A stretch of 54,512 bases of DNA from contig NZ_LQNF01000031.1 in NCBI RefSeq assembly GCF_001618145.1, positions 1-54,512 of the forward strand, given 5' to 3'. Shown one piece after another: positions 49,915 through 54,512 of the stretch (position 1 is its first letter; each line of letters opens with the position of its first letter). The notes below the pieces were generated by a model. That model saw only the letters and a list, made by a program, of their open reading frames with translations. It was not told where the DNA came from and made no database searches. The DNA comes from Oceanobacillus damuensis (GTDB lineage Bacteria; Bacillota; Bacilli; Bacillales; Amphibacillaceae). The translations under genes were made by a program, and so were the position numbers.

Positions 49915-50301
49915 TTGATTATGAATGTACCGAAAACAGGATTATTATATACGCAAAGAACCATTCAACCAATAGATAATCTAATTAGAACAGAGGACAG
50001 AATCGAGCGTTTCCTTGAAGTAAGCAATATTAAGCTTATAAAAAAGTATAGTGATATTGGATATGAAAACCTGATGCGTCCTGGGTTAAACGGACTTCTG
50101 AATTTTCTTGCCAATACAGAAGAAACCATCGATATCGCCGTTTTCTATTCTTTTGATCCGTCTGGAAGAGGTCAAAGAAGAATCCAGTTTGTAATGCCAA
50201 GAATAAAAAAAACGGTTAAAGATGTTATGTTTATTAGGAATTTTTCTGACCGTTCAGTACGATATGATGAACCTTTAAAAGGTAACAAAGAAATGTTCTG
50301 A
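49915..50301 (+). CDS. Small serine-recombinase-like protein lacking the catalytic Ser
   Basis: This 128-aa protein follows the N-terminal resolvase domain pattern: a Y-T-Q-R-T strand where recombinases have Y-x-R-V-S, then R-F-L and Y-S-D-I-G-Y-E-N-L-M-R-P-G-L-N-G-L-L. A hydrophobic strand I-A-V-F-Y-S-F-D-x-S-G-R comes last. The nucleophilic serine is replaced and there is no DNA-binding domain, so it should not recombine DNA. Start is TTG 49915 (5 nt from AGGTGGGG) or ATG 49921. Could be an adapted regulatory or spore protein; the family is not recognised. Divergent from sodF. Confidence 0.7.
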   Translation: MIMNVPKTGLLYTQRTIQPIDNLIRTEDRIERFLEVSNIKLIKKYSDIGYENLMRPGLNGLLNFLANTEETIDIAVFYSFDPSGRGQRRIQFVMPRIKKTVKDVMFIRNFSDRSVRYDEPLKGNKEMF

Positions 50302-50524
50302 AAATCACTCTTAGCAAAAAAGCCATAATTCACCCCTAATCAGGAAATGAATATGGTATTATACTGATAAAATGCTTCAAACAGTCGTACATCCTGGAAA
50401 CTAAGGAATTGAACGACCAATCTCAATCGGTAGCAATTCAGCAGTCTGGGCAATTTCACGAAAACATTCAAAGCCTGCAAAAGACAATAGTCATAAAATC
50501 AGTAAAAATGTAATTTAAATAGTA

Positions 50525-50563
50525 AGGGTCAGTCCCCTTTGTTCAAGAGAAACCGACCCGTTT
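50525..50563. repeat. REP-like GGGTCAGTCCCC palindrome
   Basis: GGGTC and GACCC bracket an imperfect stem around TTGAACAAAGG, a form common in Bacillaceae intergenic DNA. It ends 7 nt from the stop of the 50570 gene and may act as its terminator on the minus strand, though the T-run is weak. Confidence 0.5.
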
Positions 50564-50569
50564 AGTTTC

Positions 50570-50797
50570 TTAGTTTTCTTCTTCGCCATTTTCTGTTATT
50601 GAATAAGTTAGTAAATCTGCTTCTTTATTCCAATCGATTTCGACTTCCGCAGTAAAACCTTTTCTGTTGCTGACTAAAAATGTTGAGTCACCATGTTCTC
50701 CTGCCTTTTTTTCCTGTTCCATAAAATTTGCTTGAACCTCATCTTCCAATAGATTATTCAATTTCTCTATCGCTTGTTCACGGGTTAGGTTCTTCAA
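50570..50797 (-). CDS. Small acidic hypothetical protein
   Basis: This 75-aa, strongly acidic soluble protein begins M-K-N-L-T-R-E-Q-A-I-E-K-L and ends N-G-E-E-E-N. TTG 50797 is spaced 7 nt from AGGAGG. No domain is recognised; no cysteines. Isolated gene on the minus strand between the recombinase-like and HTH genes. Confidence 0.65.
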   Translation of the reverse strand: MKNLTREQAIEKLNNLLEDEVQANFMEQEKKAGEHGDSTFLVSNRKGFTAEVEIDWNKEADLLTYSITENGEEEN

Positions 50798-51069
50798 TTC
50801 CTCGCCTCCTGTAATTTCATCTGTGGAGTTACGTCAGTCTAAACGTGCTTGGCACAAAAACCATTTTAAATAGGAATTTTTGGTTAAACTAAAGAATATG
50901 TAAGTAAGAGGACATTCTAATCCTCTGAAGCTTGTCCAAAAATCTACCCGTTTCTGCCTTTATCAAATGTATCGTGGATTATTTCAATAACTTCATCTTT
51001 ATCATTATTATGCTTCACTTTTGATCATCCTTTCACTTATACATTTTCCAATTCTGAGGTGATTTATAC

Positions 51070-51486
51070 ATGAAAGAAATAACGATCCAGCTAAATGACG
51101 AAATTTATAATCAAATTCACGATTTAACCGAACTGGAAAATTTAATCAATCGCCATAGAGATAAAAACAGAAGTGACGATTATAAAATTGAAGAATTTAT
51201 TGTTGGAAGCATCATTGATAAATTGGAACAGATTAAACATTTTGATTTAACAAATCCATTTATCGAAAATAATCGGCAGCCTGTCATCAAAAATCGATTC
51301 AAAGAAATTGCAAAACAGAAAAACATATATATTAAGGATATTGCTGAGCAACTGAATATGCAGCCTCCAAATATAAGTAAGATATTTAACAATGTCTCAC
51401 AGCCCCGGTTGGAGTTATTTGTAAAAATTTGGCTGGTACTTGGATGCCCGCCGTTACAGCAATGTATTTACCTTGAAGAAGACTGA
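51070..51486 (+). CDS. HTH-type transcriptional regulator with N-terminal extension
   Basis: This 138-aa protein has an N-terminal K-E-I-T-I-Q-L-N-D-E-I-Y-N-Q-I resembling a ribbon-helix-helix strand and helix. A charged linker follows, then an XRE-type helix-turn-helix at ~75-130 (I-A-K-Q-K-N-I-Y-I-K-D-I-A-E-Q-L-N-M-Q-P and N-I-S-K-I-F-N). Two DNA-binding modules in one small chain is unusual. ATG 51070 is preceded by GAGGTG. Terminator at 51474. Might regulate the neighbouring toxin or small genes; speculative. Confidence 0.75.
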   Translation: MKEITIQLNDEIYNQIHDLTELENLINRHRDKNRSDDYKIEEFIVGSIIDKLEQIKHFDLTNPFIENNRQPVIKNRFKEIAKQKNIYIKDIAEQLNMQPPNISKIFNNVSQPRLELFVKIWLVLGCPPLQQCIYLEED

Positions 51487-51511
51487 ACTGATGGATTTGT
51501 CTTCTTTTTTA
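51474..51511 (+). terminator. Terminator of the HTH gene
   Basis: GAAGAAGAC pairs with GTCTTCTTT, followed by TTTTTT. Confidence 0.82.
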
Positions 51512-51683
51512 GCTTTTTGTAATAGGACAGGCACGCTCTAACATATCAATAAATATAATAAAATTTCATCCAACATATCAAAAACATTATGCCGATATAG
51601 CTAAGCAAGACATCTTCAGGAAATTAGAATATGGCAACATAAATTACTTGTCTCCTGACTTAAGATGGAAGGGAGGAAGACGA

Positions 51684-51764
51684 GTGACAGTATTCGAAAC
51701 GCTTGTGCTGATGATTTCATTTGGGTCATTACTTGTTGCGGTATTGTCAGAAAATAAGAAATAA
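51684..51764 (+). CDS. Second holin-like type I toxin
   Basis: A 26-codon gene has GTG start 51684 behind GGGAGG (spacing ~7). The peptide begins M-T-V-F-E-T-L-V-L-M, one hydrophobic segment, and ends S-E-N-K-K, the holin-like toxin pattern shared with 2916-3023 (M-T-A-F-E-A-L...). Downstream is a long imperfect hairpin with T-run. No clear antisense promoter was found on the minus strand; TTGTCT with TAATAA 17 bp apart near 51865-51915 (minus) is only a candidate. Far too short for standard gene finders. Confidence 0.72.
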   Translation: MTVFETLVLMISFGSLLVAVLSENKK

Positions 51765-51826
51765 GTGCTCATATGGAAGAAAAGCATGTTCTATTTTTGC
51801 TTTCTTCACATATGGGCTCTTTTTCA
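51763..51826 (+). terminator. Long hairpin terminator after the second toxin
   Basis: GCTCATATG-GAAGAAAAGCA pairs imperfectly with TGCTTTCTTC-ACATATGGGC, followed by TTTTT. Confidence 0.75.
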
Positions 51827-51928
51827 TTGAACAAAACCATCATTACCAAAAAATTACTTTTGAATAGAATGAGATAAATTTTATTAGATGGTCATAATAA
51901 GAAAGACAATTGAAAGGTGGTAATTTAC

Positions 51929-52588
51929 ATGAACTTGGAATGGTTTGACAGAGTATGTGGGGAACTGCAGGATAGTCTGAATTCGATCTGTGAAAAGTAT
52001 GATGAAAACGGCAGGATGTTAATTGAGCGGGGAGCAAAGCATCCGCGAATAGATTTTTTTACAGACAGTGGTGAAGAGGACAGAGATTATTTTTGTACCT
52101 TATTCTTTGATCCACATAATGAAGAATTCTATATTCAGTCAATTGATCCGGATTATGGGCATCTCAGCAAGGTTGTGCTTGATGATATTGAGGACATTGT
52201 TGATGCCGTTCATGAAAGTTTCCATAATTATATGGAAGGTGCGGATGATGAGGTATCTGAAATACAAATCATTGAGGAAGAAACAGACGTTGAGTCTGAT
52301 GAGATTGAAGATGAATTATTACTGGAGGAAATCGATGTAGAATGGGAAACTCCTGAGGTAACAGCTTCCTACAATGAAGAAGAAGGGGAAGTCTCCTATC
52401 AGTTTGGAATCACCCAGGATACCGGTGAAGGTGTCATAAAACGGATTAACCGTACTCGGACAGATGAAGCGGATTTTATAAAGGACGAAACAATCATGAC
52501 CTTTGGCAAGGAAGAAGCTAGTACATTGATTGCAATGATTGCAAGCCATATGGATACGATCGGTACGGTGGATTTTCTGGATAGTTAA
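51929..52588 (+). CDS. Acidic hypothetical protein
   Basis: This 219-aa protein is strongly acidic: a central D/E-rich linker (~110-150) separates two compact domains (1-105 and 150-219). No motif known to me. ATG 51929 follows AAAGGTGGT; GTG 51917 upstream is too close to the SD. The high acidic content may reflect a halotolerant lifestyle, but the neighbours are less extreme. Followed by a strong terminator. Monocistronic; conservation should be checked in Bacillaceae. Confidence 0.72.
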   Translation: MNLEWFDRVCGELQDSLNSICEKYDENGRMLIERGAKHPRIDFFTDSGEEDRDYFCTLFFDPHNEEFYIQSIDPDYGHLSKVVLDDIEDIVDAVHESFHNYMEGADDEVSEIQIIEEETDVESDEIEDELLLEEIDVEWETPEVTASYNEEEGEVSYQFGITQDTGEGVIKRINRTRTDEADFIKDETIMTFGKEEASTLIAMIASHMDTIGTVDFLDS

Positions 52589-52599
52589 CATATTGAAAA

Positions 52600-52634
52600 C
52601 AAAAACCCGTCATTTGGCGGGTTTTTGTTTTGTA
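52600..52634 (+). terminator. Terminator of the 51929 gene
   Basis: AAAAACCCG and CGGGTTTTT form a perfect stem with a T-run. Confidence 0.9.
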
Positions 52635-52741
52635 TGTAAAGAAATTCAGAACCCTTCATATGTTAAAATGATGGTATTATTTTATATATAGATGCATGGA
52701 AGATCATTTCTGCTTGTTACCTTTGGGCAAGGAGGGTGAAT

Positions 52742-53029
52742 ATGATTGAAGGACTTGAAATTTTTTATTTTATTTTTTTGGGAGTTACTGCATTTATTAT
52801 CATATTAACCAGAATATCAAAAAGGTATCTACCGGAGCAAAGCTACTACATGTTTGTTAGTGCTGGCTATGCAGCAATCACTTTTGTAAGCCTTACGATT
52901 ATATTTGTCAGCTTTACCGTAATGGGCTGGAAAGGAATGGGGTTCGGATTGCTGGGACTTTCGATTCTTGCAGGTACGGTCTCAGCGATTATTATAAACG
53001 GATGTATGACATTCTTTTTTGGCAGGTAG
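52742..53029 (+). CDS. Small YesK-like membrane protein
   Basis: This 95-aa protein has three hydrophobic segments. The C-terminal part V-M-G-W-K-G-M-G-F-G-L-L-G-L-S-I resembles B. subtilis YesK family proteins (G-W-D/K-G-M-G-x-G-x-L-G-L). ATG 52742 follows AAGGAGGG. Function unknown; small membrane proteins of this class are often linked to stress or sporulation. Followed 90 nt later by a phosphatase gene. Confidence 0.65.
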   Translation: MIEGLEIFYFIFLGVTAFIIILTRISKRYLPEQSYYMFVSAGYAAITFVSLTIIFVSFTVMGWKGMGFGLLGLSILAGTVSAIIINGCMTFFFGR

Positions 53030-53118
53030 AAAAGTATTTTTACCAACCTGCATAAGTCGCAACTTAGGCTGCCATCGAAAGATTTGGGGACAATCAAACC
53101 AAAGAAAGGGGTCTTTTT

Positions 53119-53697
53119 ATGACCAAAATCGGAATCGTACGTCATGGGGTCACACATTGGAATATAGAAGGCAGAGCCCAGGGGAGTTCGGATATCCCTT
53201 TGAATGAAGAAGGATTAATGCAGGCGGAACGGGTTGCCGAGCGATTAAGCAAGGAAGAATGGGATATCGTTTATACCAGTGATTTAACAAGAGCACATCA
53301 GACCGCCAAAGCGATTGCGGAGAAAATGGACATTCCATTGCGATTGGATTCGCGGCTCCGTGAATTAGGTGGGGGCCTGATTGAAGGCACTACCGAAGCG
53401 GAAAGGGTCAGCAAGTGGGGGACGGATTGGCGTGAATTGGACTTAAAAATGGAGACGGAAGCTAGTGTAATTGAGAGAGGAAAAACTTTTATCGATGAAA
53501 TCACCGGAAAGCATACAGGTGAAAGAATTCTCATTGTAAGTCATGGTGCATTTTTAAAGAGGCTGATAAACGTCGTAGTGCCTCACTTTACCATTGAAGA
53601 GTCACTGAAAAATACGTCATTTACATCATTGGTCATGGCGGATAGGCAATGGGATTGTGATTTATACAACTGCACGGCGCATTTGGTTCGCAGCTGA
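53119..53697 (+). CDS. Histidine phosphatase (phosphoglycerate-mutase-like)
   Basis: This 192-aa branch-1 histidine phosphatase has R-H-G at 8-10 (in V-R-H-G-V-T-H-W-N) and the conserved catalytic S-H-G-A near residue 141. Length and motifs fit PhoE/YhfR-like broad-specificity phosphatases. The conserved acid reads L-R-E-L-G-G-G-L. SD AAAGGGG before ATG 53119. Substrate unknown; may act on phosphorylated metabolites rather than as a mutase. Confidence 0.85.
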   Translation: MTKIGIVRHGVTHWNIEGRAQGSSDIPLNEEGLMQAERVAERLSKEEWDIVYTSDLTRAHQTAKAIAEKMDIPLRLDSRLRELGGGLIEGTTEAERVSKWGTDWRELDLKMETEASVIERGKTFIDEITGKHTGERILIVSHGAFLKRLINVVVPHFTIEESLKNTSFTSLVMADRQWDCDLYNCTAHLVRS

Positions 53698-53953
53698 CTT
53701 ACATAGCGGTTCTCTGATTTTCTTTAACACTAATTTTTCGCAGAGTCTCACAAAGGTAGGGCCTGAACTGGACTCATCCGGGTTTGCTTATTGGCACGAA
53801 TGAGCCAGTCAGTCCGTAAAATATGTAAAGGATGGAGCAAATGGCGTATTAACGGCATTTGCTATTCAATTTCAACTGTATTAATATTATACTCGGTGAC
53901 TTATAAATGACGTGATGTTCTTTTAAAATAATTGATACAATAAAGGAGAAAAA

Positions 53954-54298
53954 ATGCATAAACTACCCGATTGCCCGGAATGCCAATCAGAATATACCTA
54001 TGAAGATGGAACGCTTTATATATGCCCGGAATGTGGATATGAATGGACTGCAGAAGCTGATGCGGAAGCAGAGGAAAGCAAAGTAACTAGAGATTCCAAC
54101 GGAAATATACTTACAAACGGAGATACCATTACAGTTATCAAGGATCTAAAAGTAAAAGGCAGCTCAAATCCTCTTAAAATGGGTACAAAGGTAAAAGGTA
54201 TCCGAATTGTAGATGAGGTCGACGGTCATGACCTGGAAGGAAAAGTGGATGGTTTTGGGGTCTTGTATATTAAATCAAAATTTGTGAAGAAGCTCTGA
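53954..54298 (+). CDS. yjdM: YjdM/PhnA-type zinc-ribbon protein
   Basis: This 114-aa protein has a zinc ribbon with two C-P-E-C motifs, the first followed by Q-S-E-Y-T-Y and the second in I-C-P-E-C-G-Y-E-W. The C-terminal domain D-S-N-G-N-I-L-T-N-G-D-T, V-K-G-S-S-x-P-L-K, G-T-K-V-K-G-I-R-I is diagnostic for YjdM (formerly PhnA). It is not a phosphonoacetate hydrolase; role unclear. SD AAAGGAGAAA before ATG 53954. A GACAGGGA/TCCCTGTC REP-like hairpin follows. Confidence 0.92.
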   Translation: MHKLPDCPECQSEYTYEDGTLYICPECGYEWTAEADAEAEESKVTRDSNGNILTNGDTITVIKDLKVKGSSNPLKMGTKVKGIRIVDEVDGHDLEGKVDGFGVLYIKSKFVKKL

Positions 54299-54330
54299 CA
54301 GGGACAAGGGTCCTGATCCTTCCCTGTCTC
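54296..54330. repeat. REP-like GACAGGGA palindrome after yjdM
   Basis: GACAGGGA and TCCCTGTC enclose CAAGGGTCCTGATCCT. The T-run is poor, so termination of yjdM is possible but not clear. This palindrome type recurs at 34354 and 39109 (GACAGGCAC) and 50525 (GGGTCAGTCC). Confidence 0.5.
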
Positions 54331-54453
54331 ATTTCTGCCGATCCTCTCACCACTTGATGAACCCCCCATCGTTGTGTTACCATTTACGCAATTTTTCACA
54401 TATAAACTTCGAGAAGTTCCTGTTCAACCGCCTCTGAAGCTGCTCCTTGAAGG

Positions 54454-54512
54454 TCATTTCATTAGCTTTTTCATCTCGTTTTGATGTTCATAGCCATGAT
54501 GAAGGTCATTTC
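54454..54512 (-). CDS. Possible C-terminal end of a minus-strand gene (partial)
   Basis: In one minus frame ~18 codons run from the window edge to TGA at 54456-54454: N-D-L-H-H-G-Y-E-H-Q-N-E-M-K-K-L-M-K. The tail is charged and gene-like. The segment TGAAGGTCATTTC repeats twice in the last 65 bases, which may be chance. No identity is claimed. Confidence 0.3.
   Translation of the reverse strand, partial: NDLHHGYEHQNEMKKLMK

Noticed and set aside
1-54512. CRISPR arrays, rRNA, T-box leaders, prophage or complete insertion sequences
   Set aside because: Looked for by eye; no regularly spaced repeats, no T-box AGGGTGGNACCGCG core, no transposase or phage structural genes were found.

Overview
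The window comes from a low-GC Gram-positive, endospore-forming member of the Bacillaceae. Strong AGGAGG-type ribosome sites, the spore-coat genes cotO and cotZ/cotY, an SpxH/Spx/MecA block and an RsaE/RoxS small RNA all point there. Gene content and dispersed repeats suggest the Oceanobacillus/Virgibacillus/Lentibacillus neighbourhood, but the genus cannot be fixed from sequence alone. Much of 18-39 kb matches the Bacillus subtilis yjbC-to-yjcH segment in gene order, with local insertions and losses.

Layout. (1) 1-1.8 kb: the end of a urease accessory cluster (ureF-ureG-ureD). ureF is interrupted by the 3' end of a group II intron whose branch-point helix is readable at the left edge. (2) 1.8-3.5 kb: a small duplicated-domain protein, then an accessory stretch with an unlabelled type I toxin-antitoxin module (35-aa holin-like toxin and a convergent antisense RNA). 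(3) 3.5-12.8 kb: an AraC-type regulator fused to a GH39-like domain, then two near-identical cassettes of an MFS transporter plus an M20 amidohydrolase, separated by a TRIC-channel gene on the other strand. (4) 13-18.2 kb: a YkvI-type permease, the PucR-type activator AdeR with alanine dehydrogenase, and a secreted PF13200-type protein. (5) 18.3-34.3 kb: the conserved stress/competence block yjbC, spx, mecA, coiA, pepF, roxS, spxH, yjbI, yjbK, yjbM, nadF, yjbO, prpE and mgtE. A glnK-amt ammonium module with a GlnR/TnrA box sits between yjbC and spx. (6) 34.4-39 kb: spore coat genes cotO and cotZ/Y, a DUF421 protein and yjcF-yjcG-yjcH. (7) 39-43.9 kb: a heterodimeric ABC exporter (YfiC/YfiB type), an unknown gene and tRNA-Val(GAC). 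(8) 44-54.5 kb: a decayed GNAT gene, an S-box (SAM-I) riboswitch upstream of an NtaA/SnaA/DszA-type monooxygenase, a second DUF421 protein, a polysaccharide deacetylase, superoxide dismutase, several small unknown genes including a second holin-like toxin, a histidine phosphatase and a YjdM-type protein.

How parts fit together. Spx, its ClpXP adaptor SpxH, MecA and the small RNA RoxS are all here, a thiol/redox and proteolysis control hub. AdeR/Ald, glnK/amt, the urease genes and the duplicated amidohydrolase cassettes suggest active nitrogen and amino-acid scavenging. The S-box monooxygenase suggests sulfur scavenging. The least explained items are the two short holin-like toxins, the intron-split ureF, the duplicated MFS/M20 cassettes with their regulator, and the GlnR/TnrA box that lies downstream of the apparent glnK promoter. 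No CRISPR array, rRNA, prophage or complete insertion sequence was seen.
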